64,000 bases of DNA, from contig CAVXNC010000022.1 in the NCBI GenBank assembly GCA_963762865.1, forward strand, positions 1-64,000. The letters run 5' to 3'. The stretch is from DATHAP01 sp963762865 (GTDB taxonomy: Bacteria > Actinomycetota > Actinomycetes > JACCUZ01). Positions 52,670-63,220 of this stretch are shown here, piece after piece. Numbering within the stretch: the first letter of the stretch is position 1; each line of letters begins with the position of its first letter. The notes under the pieces are model-generated. The model was not told where the DNA came from. It ran no database searches and saw only the letters and a list, made by a program, of their open reading frames with translations. The translations under genes were made by a program, and so were the position numbers.

Positions 52670-55565
52670 GTGCCGGGAGAGCTGCGGGCGCGCGCCCTCG
52701 TGGGGCGCGACGACGAGCTCGCCGCGATCCGGACCGCCCTCTCCGCGCTGTCGCGTGGGGAGGGCGGTCTCGTGCTCGTCACCGGCGAGGCGGGCGTCGG
52801 CAAGTCCCGCCTGCTCCGCGAGGTCGAGTCGTACGCCCGGCAGGCCGGTGCGGCCGTCCTCCCGGGCCGTGCCCTGCCGGGGTCGGCGCCGCTGCGGCCG
52901 CTGAGCGAGGCGCTGCTGCGCGCCTGGCGCGGGCGGCCGTTCCCCGACGCGGCGGGGCTGCGGCCCTTCCGGACCGCGCTGGCCCGGCTGGTGCCGGGGT
53001 GGGCGGTGGACAGCGGCACCCCGGGCGGCGCCGACGCCGGCTCGCCGGTGGTGCTCGGCGAAGCAGTGCTCGAGCTGCTGGTGGCCACCGGCCCGGCGGC
53101 CGGCACGGTCGTCACCCTGGAGGACCTGCACTGGGCGGATCCTGCGACGGTCGCGGTGCTCGAGCACCTGGCGACGGCTGCTGCGACCAGCCCGGTGCTC
53201 GTCGTGGGCACCGCGCGCAGCGACGAGCCGGGGTCGGTGCTGCCGGTCAGCGGCGACGCGGTCCGTGGCGGCCTGCTCGGTGCCCGCGTCGTCGCGCTCG
53301 ACCGGCTCCTGCCGGAGGTCGCGGCGTCGGTGGCGTCGGACGCCGCGGGCGGACGGGTGCTGCCGGTCGACGTCGTGGACTTCGTCGTGGAACGCGCCGA
53401 CGGGCTGCCGCTGCTCGTCGAGGAGGTGCTCACCGGGCTGGTCGAGAGCGGCGTGCTGTCGACCGGCGGCGTCTGGGAACAAACGGGCGACCTGACCGCC
53501 GCGGTGCCGGCCGGGCTGCGCCACATCGTGGAGACCCGGCTCGCCCGGCTCGACCCACCACAGCGAGCGGTGCTCGACGCCGTCGCCGTCGGCGGGGCCG
53601 ACCTGCCGTGGCGGCTGGTCGCGGTCGCGACCGGGTTCGACGATCCGGTCGTGCTGGGTGCGCTGCGCGCAGGTGTCGACGCCAACCTGCTCACCGCGAC
53701 CGAGCCCGCGGGCGGCGTACTGGCGCAGACCGGGGCCGGAGGCACCGCCGGTTCCGGACTCGGGTGGCGGCACGACCTGACTCGGCAGGCGGTGCTTCAC
53801 CTGATGCTGCCGCCGGAGCGTCAGCGGGTGGCCGGCGCGCTCGCCGACGCGCTGGCGGCGGCGGACGGAGGGCCGACGGACCCGACCGGCTCGCTCGACG
53901 CCGGGCGGCTGCTGCAGCTGGCCGACCTGCGGGTCGCCGCGGGCCAGGGGGTGGCGGCTGCCGGTGCGCTGCGGGCCGCTGCCCGGCGCGCGTTGCGGCG
54001 CGGGGAGCCCGCTGCTGCGGAAGCCCTGCTCCGGCGGGCCGCCGACCTCGACCCGTCGGCGCCGGTGACCGCCGACCTGGTCACCGCGCTGGCGCTCACC
54101 GGTCGCGCCGCGGAGGCACTCGACGTCGGGAGCGCGGTGCTGGCGAACACCTCGGGCGAGGAGCACGCCCGGCTCTGCCTGGAGCTCGCCCGTGCGGCGG
54201 TGACTGCCGACCGGTGGGCCGACGCCCTGGCTTTCGTGGAGCGCTCCGGCCTCGCCGGCGCGCCGGAGGCCGACGCGGTGGCCGCCGACGCGGCGTTCGG
54301 CAGCGGGGACGTCGAGCGCGCCGAGCGGCTGGCCCGGGCCGTGGTCGCGGATGCGGCGGCGACTGCCGGCGCAGGTCTGCGAGGCACTCGAGGTGCTCGG
54401 GCGGGTCGTCCGGATCTCGGACCTCGCGGCCGCCGAGGAACACTTCCGGCGCGGCGCGCAGGTCGCGGCCGCCGCCGGTCTGGTCGCCGCGCGGGTGCGC
54501 GGGCTGCACAGCCTGGCGACACTGGAGCTCGCCCGGCAGGGCAGGTCGGCGGCACTGGCGGAGGCCCGTTCGGTGGCCGAGGACGCCGGCATGCTGGCGA
54601 CAGTCGCCGGGATCGACCTGCTGCTCGGCGAGGTCGCGACCGTCGCGGAAGGACCGCGGGACGGGATCGTCGCGGCCACCCGGGCGCGCGACCTCGCCGC
54701 GCGGCTGCGCCTCGACGAGATGGCAGCCGCCGCGACCCTGCTCCTGGCGATGGCGCACGCGCTGGGGGAGGACCGGGCTGCCGCGGATGCCGAGCTGGCC
54801 CGGGTCGAGCCGATGGCGGCGCTCGTGCCGGACATCGCCGGGCTCGCCGGGATCGCCCGCGCAATGACGCCCCTGCTGGCCGCCGACCTGGCGACCGCGC
54901 GCGACCTGCTCGACAACGCGGTGGCGACGCTCGCTGCCAACCGGGCCGGCGCACCGGTGGCCGGCTGGGGCGTCTGGGTCCTGCTGCGGGCGGTGCTCGA
55001 CGACCGGCCGGCCGAAGCCAGGGACCTGCTCACCGGGTCGCACGCCCTGCTGGCCGGGACCAACCGGGCGGGTCTGCGCTATGCCGAGGCGGTGGCTGCG
55101 GGCCGCTCCGGCGACGCCGCGGGTGCGCTGCGCCTGACGGCCGAGGGCGACGAGCTGCTCGCCGAGCAGCCGTGGTGGCGGCGGTTCCTCCGGCTGCTCG
55201 TCTGGCGGGCCGCGCTGGCCGACGGCTGGGGCGACCCCGTGGCCGGGCTGCGCGCCGACCTCTCCGGCTTCGAGGCCGGTGGCGACGACGCGCTGGCCCG
55301 GACCTGCCGCGACCTGCTGCGGCAGGCGGGTGTCACGGTCCGGCGCGGCCGGTCGGCCACCCCGGTGCCGCCGCGGCTGCGCGCGGTCGGCGTCACCGCG
55401 CGGGAGGCCGAGGTGCTGTCCCTGGTGACCGAGGGGCTGACCAACGCCGAGATCGCCCGGCGGCTCTTCCTCTCACCCCGCACGGTCGACCACCACGTGG
55501 CTCGGCTGCTGGCGAAGACGGGGGCGGCCAACCGCACGCAGCTGGCCGCCCACGCCGCACCCTGA
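52670..55565 (+). CDS. Large ATP-binding LuxR regulator (LAL type), apparent frameshift
   Basis: About 964 residues after one base is corrected. An N-terminal AAA/STAND ATPase has Walker A TGEAGVGKSRLLRE and Walker B VVTLEDLHWADP. A long helical TPR-like region (about 400-880) leads to a C-terminal LuxR HTH, VTAREAEVLSLVTEGLTNAEIARRLFLSPRTVDHHVARLL. The frame breaks near 54358: ADAA joins RLPAQVCEALEVLGR when one G is dropped. LAL proteins activate antibiotic, maltose and other gene sets in actinobacteria. GTG 52670 lies 4 bases after the glycosyltransferase stop, so the two may be linked. Confidence 0.86.
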
Positions 55566-55591
55566 ACCGGTCGCGAGCCGGTCGACCCGGG

Positions 55592-57907
55592 TCAGGTGGC
55601 GGGCACCGTCTCCGGCTGCGGAGCGCGCTGGCCGGGCAGGTGGACCTCCGGGCGACCCTCGACGTGCAGCTGGGGGAGCCGCCGGTCCAGCCACGCGGGG
55701 GCCCACCAGTTCCACCGGCCGAGCAGGTGCATGACGGCGGGCACCAGCAGCAGCCGGACCACCGTCGCGTCGATGAGGATCGCTGCGGCCATGCCGACGC
55801 CGATCACCTTGAGCACCACGTCCGGGCTCGGGATGAAGGCCGCGAAGACGGCAATCATGATCGCCGCTGCCGCCGTGATGACCCGGCCGGTCGACGCGAG
55901 ACCCTCGAGCACCGCGCGCTCGTTGTCGCGGGTTCGCAGCCACGCCTCCCTCATCCGGCTGACGAGGAAGACCTCGTAGTCCATCGACAGACCGAAGAGC
56001 ACCGCGAACATCAGCACCGGCACGAAGGCCGGCAGCGGCGTCTCGGTGTCGATGCCGATCAGCTGCCCGGCCCAGCCACCCTGCAGGACCAGGGCGACGA
56101 CGCCGTACGCCGCCGCGACCGAGAGCAGGTTCATGGCGGCGGCCTTGATGACGACCGCAACCGACCGGAAGGAGAGCAGCAGCACCAGCATCGACAGCAG
56201 CACGACGCCGCCGATGAGCAGCGGGATCCGCTTGGAGATGTTGTCGGTCGAGTCGATGGACGTGGCAGTGACACCGCCGACGTGCACGTCGAGGCCGGAT
56301 GCCTGGGTGGCGGCCGGGAGCGTGCTGTCGCGCAGCGTCGTCACCAGGTCCTCGGTAGCCGGTGCCTGCGGACCGGCCGTCGGCACGACGGTGACGATGG
56401 CGGTGTCGCCGGCCGGGTTGACGACCGGGTCGGCCACCGCCGCCACACCGGGCACCGCGCGGACCGCGTCGGCAACCGGCCCGAGGTCGTCAGCCGAGGC
56501 GCCCGAGGGCAGCTCGGTGACCAGCAGCAGCGGGCCGTTCATGCCGGGGCCGAAGCCGTCGGCGAGCAGGTCGTAAGCCTGCCGGGTCTGGGTGTCCTCC
56601 GTGTTGTTGCCCGCGTCGGGGAATCCGTAGCGGACGTCGAGGTAGGGCGACGCGAGCGCGAGCAGTGCCACCACACCGACGGTCGCGGCGATCCAGCGGT
56701 GCCGGTCGACGGCGCGGCTCCAGGCGAGCCAGGCCCGTGACGGCTGCACGTGGCCGCCGACCGCGACGTCGATCGGGCGCCGACGGCCGAGGGGGATGCG
56801 CAGCCGGTCGACGTGCCGCCCGAGGTAGCCCAGCAGCGCCGGGAAGAGCGTGACGCTGGCGGCCATCACGACGAGCACCGCGAGGATGGTGACGATGGCC
56901 GCGCCGCGCATGAACGACAGGCCCATCGCGAAGAGGCCCATCATCGAGATGACGACGGTGGTGCCGGCCACCATGACCGAGCGGCCCGCGGTGTCCAGCG
57001 TCGCGACTGTCGACGCGTGCTCGTCGAGACCAGCGGCACGCCACTCGCGGAAGCGGGTGACCATCAGCAGCGTGTAGTCGACGCCGATGCCGATGCCCAT
57101 CATCGTCGCGAGCGAGGTCGACCAGTCAGGGGCGTCGATGAACGCGATGAGCAGTCCGGTCAGCGTGCTGCTGACGGCGAGACCCGCAACCGCGACCAGC
57201 AGCGGCAGTCCGGCGGCGACGACCGAGCCGAACGTGATGAGCAGGATCAGCGCCGCGGCCGTGAGCCCGATGCCCTCAGACCCGATCTCGGCGGCCTCGC
57301 CGCGCGTCACCGACTGGCCGCCGAGGGCGACCTGGAAACCCTCGTGATCCGCCCTTTCTGCGACAGCGATGAGCTGCTCGGCGTCCTCGACGGGCACATC
57401 GTTCGGGTTGACCACGTCGAGGCGGGCCTCGGCGTGCAGCGTGCGCCCGTCCGCCGAGATGCTCCCTGGTGTCGAGTAGGGGTCGTCGACGGAAGCCACG
57501 TGCGGTACGTCGCGCAGCTCGGCGAGCAGGGCCTCCACGTCGGACCGGGCGGCCGGGTCGTTGACCCCCTCGGCGCTACCGGTGGCGAGCACGACGACGT
57601 CGACGACGTCACCGGCCTGCGAGGGGAAGCGCGACTCGAGCAGGTCCTGGGCCCGGCTGGAGTCGGAGCCCGGTGCCGAGTAGTCGGCGTTGAAGTCGCC
57701 GCCGAAGGCCGCGGACAGGCCGATCGCCAGGAGCAGGGTGGCCAGCCAGCCGAGCACGACACGGCCACGGCGCCGGAACGAGACGTCGGCGAGCCGGCCC
57801 AGCGGACCGGGTCGACCGGCGCTCGACGTCGGGCCGGCAGCCGGTCTGCCGGCCCCGGTGGCCGGGGGATCGGTGGGGCTGGTGTTCGTGGTGGTGCTGC
57901 CGGACAT
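55592..57907 (-). CDS. MMPL-family transporter under TetR control
   Basis: 771 residues, the same two-half RND/MMPL architecture as the pump at 9.2-11.4 kb but clearly diverged. The proton-relay motifs are GIGVDYTLLMVTRFREWR and GLSMDYEVFLVSRMREAW, with the extracytoplasmic loop motif FNADYSAPGSDSSRAQDLLESRFP near residue 70. A Ser/Thr/Pro-rich N-terminal tail of about 45 residues precedes the first helix. It likely exports lipids or drugs. ATG 57905-57907 was chosen; it faces the TetR gene at 58049 across a gap with two operator-like sites. Confidence 0.92.
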   Translation of the reverse strand: MSGSTTTNTSPTDPPATGAGRPAAGPTSSAGRPGPLGRLADVSFRRRGRVVLGWLATLLLAIGLSAAFGGDFNADYSAPGSDSSRAQDLLESRFPSQAGDVVDVVVLATGSAEGVNDPAARSDVEALLAELRDVPHVASVDDPYSTPGSISADGRTLHAEARLDVVNPNDVPVEDAEQLIAVAERADHEGFQVALGGQSVTRGEAAEIGSEGIGLTAAALILLITFGSVVAAGLPLLVAVAGLAVSSTLTGLLIAFIDAPDWSTSLATMMGIGIGVDYTLLMVTRFREWRAAGLDEHASTVATLDTAGRSVMVAGTTVVISMMGLFAMGLSFMRGAAIVTILAVLVVMAASVTLFPALLGYLGRHVDRLRIPLGRRRPIDVAVGGHVQPSRAWLAWSRAVDRHRWIAATVGVVALLALASPYLDVRYGFPDAGNNTEDTQTRQAYDLLADGFGPGMNGPLLLVTELPSGASADDLGPVADAVRAVPGVAAVADPVVNPAGDTAIVTVVPTAGPQAPATEDLVTTLRDSTLPAATQASGLDVHVGGVTATSIDSTDNISKRIPLLIGGVVLLSMLVLLLSFRSVAVVIKAAAMNLLSVAAAYGVVALVLQGGWAGQLIGIDTETPLPAFVPVLMFAVLFGLSMDYEVFLVSRMREAWLRTRDNERAVLEGLASTGRVITAAAAIMIAVFAAFIPSPDVVLKVIGVGMAAAILIDATVVRLLLVPAVMHLLGRWNWWAPAWLDRRLPQLHVEGRPEVHLPGQRAPQPETVPAT

Positions 57908-57943
57908 GGCGGGACCTCTGCGGCTCGGATCGGGCGGAGACGA

Positions 57944-58013
57944 GTAACGCCTCATAACAAAGCCGATGCTCCGTCACTTGTCAAGAGGCATCACCTGTGT
58001 AATGCTCCGTAAC
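57944..58013. promoter_or_regulatory. Paired TetR operator sites
   Basis: GTAACGCCTCATAAC (57944-57958) and GTAATGCTCCGTAAC (57999-58013) both fit the palindromic pattern GTWAYG-N3-CRTWAC. They are 55 bases apart, about five helical turns, on one DNA face. A weaker half copy lies at 57963-57977, and CTTGTCAAG (57977-57985) gives a TTGACA -35 on the minus strand. They flank the promoter region between divergent MMPL and TetR genes. Confidence 0.65.
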
Positions 58014-58048
58014 ACATCCGGTGAACGTACCCGACTTGGAGTGCTGCT

Positions 58049-58774
58049 GTGGTCGCCACCCCCCTCGGCTCGCGCCGGGAACGTGCCCGCGCCGCCACCA
58101 TCGAGGAGATCAAGTCCACCGCGCTGCAGCTGATGCGCGAGCAGGGCACCACCGACGTGCGCTTCACCGACATCGCGCGGGTGATGGGGATGACCGCGCC
58201 GGCTCTCTACCGCTACTACGGCGACCGCGACGAGCTGCTGACCGAGCTGATCGCGGACGCCTACGTCGCGCTCGGCGAGGCGATCGGTGCCGCCCTGGAC
58301 GAGCTGGCCCCCGACGACATCGGCGGCCGGTGGCTCGTCGCGGCCGGCGTGTACCGCGACTGGGCGCGACGCGAGCCGCAGCAGTTCGCCCTCGTCCTCG
58401 GGCTGCCGGTGCCCGGCTACGTCGCGCCCGACGAGGGTCCGACCACCGAGGCGGCGAAGCGGGCGATGTCGCAGCTGGCCAGCCTCTTCGTGGCGGCGGC
58501 CCACGCCGGTGAGCTGCGGCCGCCGCTCGTCACCGACACGACCCCGGGGCTCGCCGCCTGCATGACCGACAAGCATCCCGAGCTCGAGGGAGTCGTGCCG
58601 CCGGAGAGCTTCCAGGCGATGCTGCAGGCGTGGGCGTCGCTGCACGGGTTCACCAGCCTGGAGGCGTACGGCCACTTCGACTGGCTGACCGACGTCGACC
58701 GTGACGCGCTCTTCCGCAGCCACGTCCGGATGATCGCCGAGGCCTCCGGCATCCCGGCGCCGCCGCCCGCGTAG
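58049..58774 (+). CDS. TetR-family repressor of the MMPL pump
   Basis: 241 residues. The N-terminal HTH (IEEIKSTALQLMREQGTTDVRFTDIARVMGMTAPALYRYYGDRDELL, about 18-65) is followed by a helical ligand-binding domain containing RWLVAAGVYRDWARREPQQFALVLG and a WHG-like tail. The start is GTG 58049, with the two GTWAYG-N3-CRTWAC sites immediately upstream. Its orientation toward the pump suggests repression of both genes and release by a lipid or drug-like ligand. Confidence 0.88.
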   Translation: MVATPLGSRRERARAATIEEIKSTALQLMREQGTTDVRFTDIARVMGMTAPALYRYYGDRDELLTELIADAYVALGEAIGAALDELAPDDIGGRWLVAAGVYRDWARREPQQFALVLGLPVPGYVAPDEGPTTEAAKRAMSQLASLFVAAAHAGELRPPLVTDTTPGLAACMTDKHPELEGVVPPESFQAMLQAWASLHGFTSLEAYGHFDWLTDVDRDALFRSHVRMIAEASGIPAPPPA

Positions 58775-58795
58775 CGCCAGGTCCGCGGCACGGCG

Positions 58796-59565
58796 TCAGC
58801 CCAGGTCGACGACCAGCGCGCGGTGGTCGGAGAGCCCGAGGTCCCGCGCCTCGCCGCGCGCCGGCAGTAGCGCCCGGGGCAGCCCTTCGACGAGCACGTG
58901 GTCGATCTGCCGCGTCGGGTGCTCCACCGGGAAGGTCGGCGCCTCGGCGGCCGGCCGCAGCCCGCTCACCCGCACCGCGCTGCGCAACGACATGTTGAGG
59001 TCGCCCATCAGCACGCGGGGCGCCGGCCTGGCACCCAGCGCCCGGACCACCCGGCGCAGCTGCAGGCGGTTCCAGCCGGGCAGGAACGACAGGTGGGTGG
59101 TCGCCACGGTCAGGTCTCCGGCCGGAGTCTGCGACCACTGCCATCGCAGCGGCCCTGGGCTCGTCACGCACCACGTCTGGGCCGCCGGCTGCCCGGCCAG
59201 ACGTACGGCGCGCGGCCGGGGAGGGCGGGCAGCCGCAGGACCCGCCAGTCACGCACCGGGTGGCGGGAGAGCAGCGCGACGCCGTACGCGGGTGCGTCGG
59301 CCGGCTCGCTCCCGGTGGCGACCGTCCACCGCTCGCCTGGCGTGCCGACCAGCGCCGGCACGAAGCGGTGGTCGACCGCGCCCATGGCCTCGGCAGCGAC
59401 CGCGGTCAGGTCGGCGTGCTGCGAGCGCGGCTGGCCGCGGTCCACCTCCTGCAGGCCGAGGACATCGGCGTCCAGGCTGCGGATGGCGTCGGCGAACCGC
59501 CGCTCGTCGACCCGGTCGTCGTCGAGCGAGCGGCCGCTGAGGATGTTGAACGTCGCCAGCCGCAC
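58796..59565 (-). CDS. Endonuclease/exonuclease/phosphatase-family protein, apparent frameshift
   Basis: About 257 residues of the EEP fold. The N-terminal part reads MRLATFNILSGRSLDDDRVDE, then DADVLGLQEVDRGQPRSQ (catalytic Glu). After the break it continues AVRLAGQPAAQTWCVTSPG and has LTVATTHLSFLP, PRVLMGDLNMSLRSA (Asp/Asn) and LSDHRALVVDLG (Asp-His). All catalytic motifs are present. The frame shifts near 59210, where one base appears missing. Members hydrolyse nucleic acids, phosphoesters or sphingomyelin. Sequence error is the simplest explanation of the break. Confidence 0.8.
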
Positions 59566-59603
59566 GTGTCGTGCCTACCCCGGCACGCGGGGTCGGGCAC
59601 GCG

Positions 59604-60104
59604 TCAGGCGGTGACCGCGTCGATCGCCTTCTTGAGGGCCTTGGGGGAGGTGGGGCTCCGCGGGGCGGACTTCTTCATCTCGGCCATCTCGGCGCCGAGC
59701 TCCTGCAGCTGCTTGCGGGAGAGGCCCTCACGCACCTTCGGGAACCACTCCTGCTCCTCTTCCTCCATGTGGTGCTTCACGTTCTCCATGAGCACCGTCA
59801 TCTTCGGCACGAAACGCTCGGCGTCGGGCTCCATGGCGGCCAGCTCCATCACCAGGACGTCCGCGACGTGGTGCTCCTCGTATGACTCGAGGACATCGTC
59901 CTCGACCTCCGGAAGCAGCTCACGGACACGCGGGTACATCACCTCGTTCTCGATGTAGGTGTGCACTGTCAGCGCCTCGATGATCTGCGTGGCCAGTCGA
60001 GCCTTGGTGGCGGTCGCCTGCTCCCCGGCCTTCTCGAAGTCGCGGAAGAGCTTGCGCATCTCCTGGTGGTCCTTCTTGAGCAGGACGATGGCGTCGGTCG
60101 ACAT
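59604..60104 (-). CDS. Hemerythrin HHE-domain protein
   Basis: 166 residues, mostly four helices. Iron ligands are visible as LLKKDHQEMRKLFRDFE (His 13), HTYIENEVMYPRV (His, Glu), YEEHHVADVLVMEL and HHMEEEEQEWFPKV. HHE proteins bind oxygen or nitric oxide or store iron and are common in actinobacterial stress responses. The C-terminal 25 residues are Lys-rich and flexible. The gene stands alone between two divergently or tandemly placed genes. Confidence 0.9.
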   Translation of the reverse strand: MSTDAIVLLKKDHQEMRKLFRDFEKAGEQATATKARLATQIIEALTVHTYIENEVMYPRVRELLPEVEDDVLESYEEHHVADVLVMELAAMEPDAERFVPKMTVLMENVKHHMEEEEQEWFPKVREGLSRKQLQELGAEMAEMKKSAPRSPTSPKALKKAIDAVTA

Positions 60105-60179
60105 GGCGGAGCTCTCCTCGTTCGGTGGTTCGGTGGTCGGTTCTCCGACCTGCTGCCCCCACCTGCACCAGTCATGCCA

Positions 60180-62084
60180 CTAGTCGGGAACCGGTCTTGC
60201 GGGCTCGATGCCGGCCGGCAGGAGGTGCGACTCGGCCCGGATGACGTGCATGACGGCGTTGATCAGCGCGAGGTGGGTGAAGGCCTGCGGGAAGTTCCCC
60301 AGGTGACGTCCGCTGTAAGGGTCGATCTCCTCCGCGTAGAGCTCCAGCGGGCTGGCGTAGGCCAGCAGCCGCTCGCACAGCTTGCGTCCGCGCTCGAGCT
60401 CGCCGATCTCGACGAGGGCGGAGACCAGCCAGAACGAGCAGATGGTGAAGCTGCCCTCCTCACCGGCCAGACCGTCGTCGGTCTCCTCGACCCGGTAGCG
60501 CAGCACGAGCCCGTCGACCGTCAGCTCGTCGGCGATGGCGAGCACGGTGGCCCGGATGCGCGGGTCGTCCGCCGGGAGGAACCGCATCAGCGGCAGCAGG
60601 AGCAGTGACGCGTCCAGCGCGTCGGCGCCGTAGCGCTGCACGAAGACGCCCCGGTCGTCGACGCCGTTGCGGCAGATGTCGGCGTGGATCTGGTCGGCCA
60701 GGGTCTGCCACTTCTCGGCGTACTCCGGCTCGTCGTGCATCCGTGCCAGCCGCGCGCCGCGGTCGAGCGCGACCCAGCACATCAGCTTGCTCGACGTGAA
60801 GTGCTGGGGCTCGCCCCGGACCTCCCAGATGCCCCTGTCCGGCTTCTCCCAGTGCTCGGCGGCGCAGTCGACCTGCCGCTTGAGCACCGGCCACAGCGAC
60901 TCCGGCAGCTGCTCGCGGGACCGGACGTGCAGGTAGACCGAGTCGAGCACCGCGCCCCAGACGTCGTGCTGGCGCTGCGAGTAGGCGCCGTTGCCGGTCC
61001 GCACGGGCACCGCACCCTCGTAGCCCGACAGGTGAGGCAGGGACTCCTCGACGAGCTCGTGCTCGCCGCCGACGCCGTACATCACCTGCAGGTCCCGACC
61101 GTCGCGGCACATGTCAGCAACGAAGTAGAAGAAGTCGTCGGCCTCGCGGTCGAATCCGAGGGTGTAGAGCCCCCACAGCGCGAAGGTCGAGTCGCGGACC
61201 CACGCGAAGCGGTAGTCCCAGTTCCGCTCGCCGTGCGGTGTCTCGGGCAGCGAGGTCGTGGCAGCCGCCACGAGTGCTCCGGTCGGCGCGTAGGTCAGCC
61301 CCTTGAGGGTCAGCGCGCTGCGCTGCAGGTAGCTGCGCCACGGGTGGTCCGGGAAGGTACCGAGGGTGATCCACTGCCGCCAGTACTCGGAGGTGCGCCG
61401 GAAGCGCTCCTCGGCGTCCGCGAGGGTCAGCGGGGGCGGCAGCGGCGACCAGGACAGCGCGACGAAGCGGCTCTCACCCTCGGTCATCCTGGTGCGCGCG
61501 TGCAGCCCGGGCCCTTCGATGCCGGGACGCAGGTCCGTGGTCAGCCGCAACGAGACGTCCTGCCCCTCGGCCGTGGCCACGACCTCGCCGTAGCCGGTGC
61601 TGGCGTACTCCCAGGTCGGCTCGGCGCGCGCGAAGTCGAACGACGGCTCGCACGTCATCGACAGGTCCACCGACCCGCTGACGCAGCGCACGAGGCGCAG
61701 CAGGCAGTGCTCGGCGTCGAAGTCGGTCGGTGACCGTCGATGCGTCTTGGAACGCTCGTCCACGTTGTGCCACGGCCCCATGCACAGCACGTCGCGCACC
61801 AGCAGCCAGCCGGTGCGGGTCTGCCAGGTGGTCTCGACGACCAGGCTGCCCGGCATGTAGCGACGGGCGGCCGGCACCATCTCGTCGTAGGGACCGATGC
61901 GGAACGAGCCGGCGCTGCGGTCGAGGATCGAGCTGAACACGCTCGGCGAGTCGGGCCGGGGCAGGCACAGCCACTCCACAGCGCCGCTCGGGGCGATCAG
62001 GCAGTTGACCTCGCAGTCCGACAGGAACGCGTAGTCGGCGATCGGCGGGAACGGGCTCCGCCCGGCGGCCTGCTGGTCGTGCAT
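60180..62084 (-). CDS. GH15-family glucoamylase/trehalase-like enzyme
   Basis: 634 residues. An N-terminal beta domain (PPIADYAFLSDCEVNCLIAPSGAVEWLCLPRPDSPSVFSSILD) is followed by an (alpha/alpha)6 barrel with catalytic motifs ERNWDYRFAWVRDSTFALWGLYTLG and, near the end, ELYAEEIDPYSGRHLGNFPQAFTHLAL. No signal peptide, so cytosolic. Actinobacterial GH15 enzymes of this size and block pattern include characterised trehalases (cleaving trehalose to glucose) as well as glucoamylases, so trehalase is favoured. ATG 62082-62084 is used. It diverges from the M28 lipoprotein. Confidence 0.88.
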   Translation of the reverse strand: MHDQQAAGRSPFPPIADYAFLSDCEVNCLIAPSGAVEWLCLPRPDSPSVFSSILDRSAGSFRIGPYDEMVPAARRYMPGSLVVETTWQTRTGWLLVRDVLCMGPWHNVDERSKTHRRSPTDFDAEHCLLRLVRCVSGSVDLSMTCEPSFDFARAEPTWEYASTGYGEVVATAEGQDVSLRLTTDLRPGIEGPGLHARTRMTEGESRFVALSWSPLPPPLTLADAEERFRRTSEYWRQWITLGTFPDHPWRSYLQRSALTLKGLTYAPTGALVAAATTSLPETPHGERNWDYRFAWVRDSTFALWGLYTLGFDREADDFFYFVADMCRDGRDLQVMYGVGGEHELVEESLPHLSGYEGAVPVRTGNGAYSQRQHDVWGAVLDSVYLHVRSREQLPESLWPVLKRQVDCAAEHWEKPDRGIWEVRGEPQHFTSSKLMCWVALDRGARLARMHDEPEYAEKWQTLADQIHADICRNGVDDRGVFVQRYGADALDASLLLLPLMRFLPADDPRIRATVLAIADELTVDGLVLRYRVEETDDGLAGEEGSFTICSFWLVSALVEIGELERGRKLCERLLAYASPLELYAEEIDPYSGRHLGNFPQAFTHLALINAVMHVIRAESHLLPAGIEPARPVPD

Positions 62085-62136
62085 GTCCTGATGGTGGACC
62101 TGTCGGTGGCCGATCGCCACACGTAGCGTGGACCGG

Positions 62137-63177
62137 GTGACGCGTACTCGGGCGCGGGCCGTCCGGCTGCAGGTTGCCGGGCCCCTCCTGGCGACGCTGC
62201 TGGCGGTCCCGGCGGTGGGGTGCACGGCCGGGGACGAGGGCGGTGGCGGCGGGGCGACCGGGACCGCGAAACCGCCGGGGTCCTCGATGCGCGGGCAGGA
62301 GAAGCAGACGTCGCCCACGCCCTCCGGGTCGCAGTCGCCGGTGCCGGGCTCGCCGTCGGAGGTCACGCCGTCGGAGGCCGTGAGCTTCGACCGGGGCGCG
62401 GCGATGAGCACCGTCCGGAGGCTGGCCCGGGGCGGTGCCCGCGAGGCGACCTCGGCGCAGTTCCGCGAGGCGGCCGACGACGTGCAGGCCCGCTTCGCCG
62501 AGCTGGGCTACACCGTGCGACGTCAGGCGTTCCCGGTCCCGGCCGGGGTTTCGTGGGGGGTCGAGGTCGGCTCCGGGACGACGTACAACGTCATCGCGCA
62601 GCCGCCCGACTTCGACCCGACCCGGCCGCACCTGCTGGTGGGCGCCCACCTCGACACGGTGCCGCAGGCGCCGGGCGCCGAGGACAACGCAAGCGGTGTG
62701 GCCGTGGTGCTCGAGACGGCGCGGCTGGCTGCGGAAGGCGGCACGCGGCTTCCGGTGGTGTGGGTGGCCTTCGGCGCCGAGGAGCCGCGCGGTCCCGGTG
62801 ACGACGAGCACCACTTCGGGTCGCGAGCGTACGTCCGGCGGCTCGACGGGGCCGAGCGTGCCGCGCTGCGGGGCATGGTGGCGCTGGACCGTGTGGGCGT
62901 GCCCGGCCGGGTACCGGTCTGCACCGGCGGGCTGTCACCCCTGCGGCTGCGCCGCGCGCTGCTGTCCGCGGCCGACGAGGTCAGCGTCCCGGCGAGAGCC
63001 TGCGACAACCGCACGAGCGACCACTGGCCCTTCGAGAAGGCCGGTCTGACGGTGGCCCGGCTCGGCGGCATCGACTACGCCGGCTACCACTCACCGCGCG
63101 ACCGTGCGTCGGTGGTCAGCCCACGCCAGCTCGACCGGGTCGGTCGGGTCCTCTGGCAGTGGCTGGGGCAGCGCTGA
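62137..63177 (+). CDS. M28-type metallopeptidase lipoprotein
   Basis: 346 residues. A short Arg-rich start and hydrophobic core end in the lipobox AVPAVGC, giving a surface lipoprotein, followed by a Gly/Ser/Pro linker. The M28 aminopeptidase domain has LLVGAHLDTVPQAPGAEDNASG (zinc His and Asp), VAFGAEEPRG (catalytic Glu pair), MVALDRVG (Asp) and GYHSPRD (His). TAGCGT at 62124-62129 leaves GTG 62137 seven bases downstream, so that start is preferred over GTG 62128, which overlaps the -10 box; the mRNA would be leaderless. Confidence 0.85.
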   Translation: MTRTRARAVRLQVAGPLLATLLAVPAVGCTAGDEGGGGGATGTAKPPGSSMRGQEKQTSPTPSGSQSPVPGSPSEVTPSEAVSFDRGAAMSTVRRLARGGAREATSAQFREAADDVQARFAELGYTVRRQAFPVPAGVSWGVEVGSGTTYNVIAQPPDFDPTRPHLLVGAHLDTVPQAPGAEDNASGVAVVLETARLAAEGGTRLPVVWVAFGAEEPRGPGDDEHHFGSRAYVRRLDGAERAALRGMVALDRVGVPGRVPVCTGGLSPLRLRRALLSAADEVSVPARACDNRTSDHWPFEKAGLTVARLGGIDYAGYHSPRDRASVVSPRQLDRVGRVLWQWLGQR

Positions 63178-63220
63178 CCGCGGTTCGCAGTCCGGCTCGC
63201 TGCCGCGGTGAGCGTCGCGG

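Noticed and set aside
52385..56740. Very long open frame of 1451 codons on the plus strand
   Set aside because: It is the LAL regulator's first part extended, past a one-base break near 54358, through shadow sequence opposite the MMPL gene. Protein families are recognisable only up to the break.
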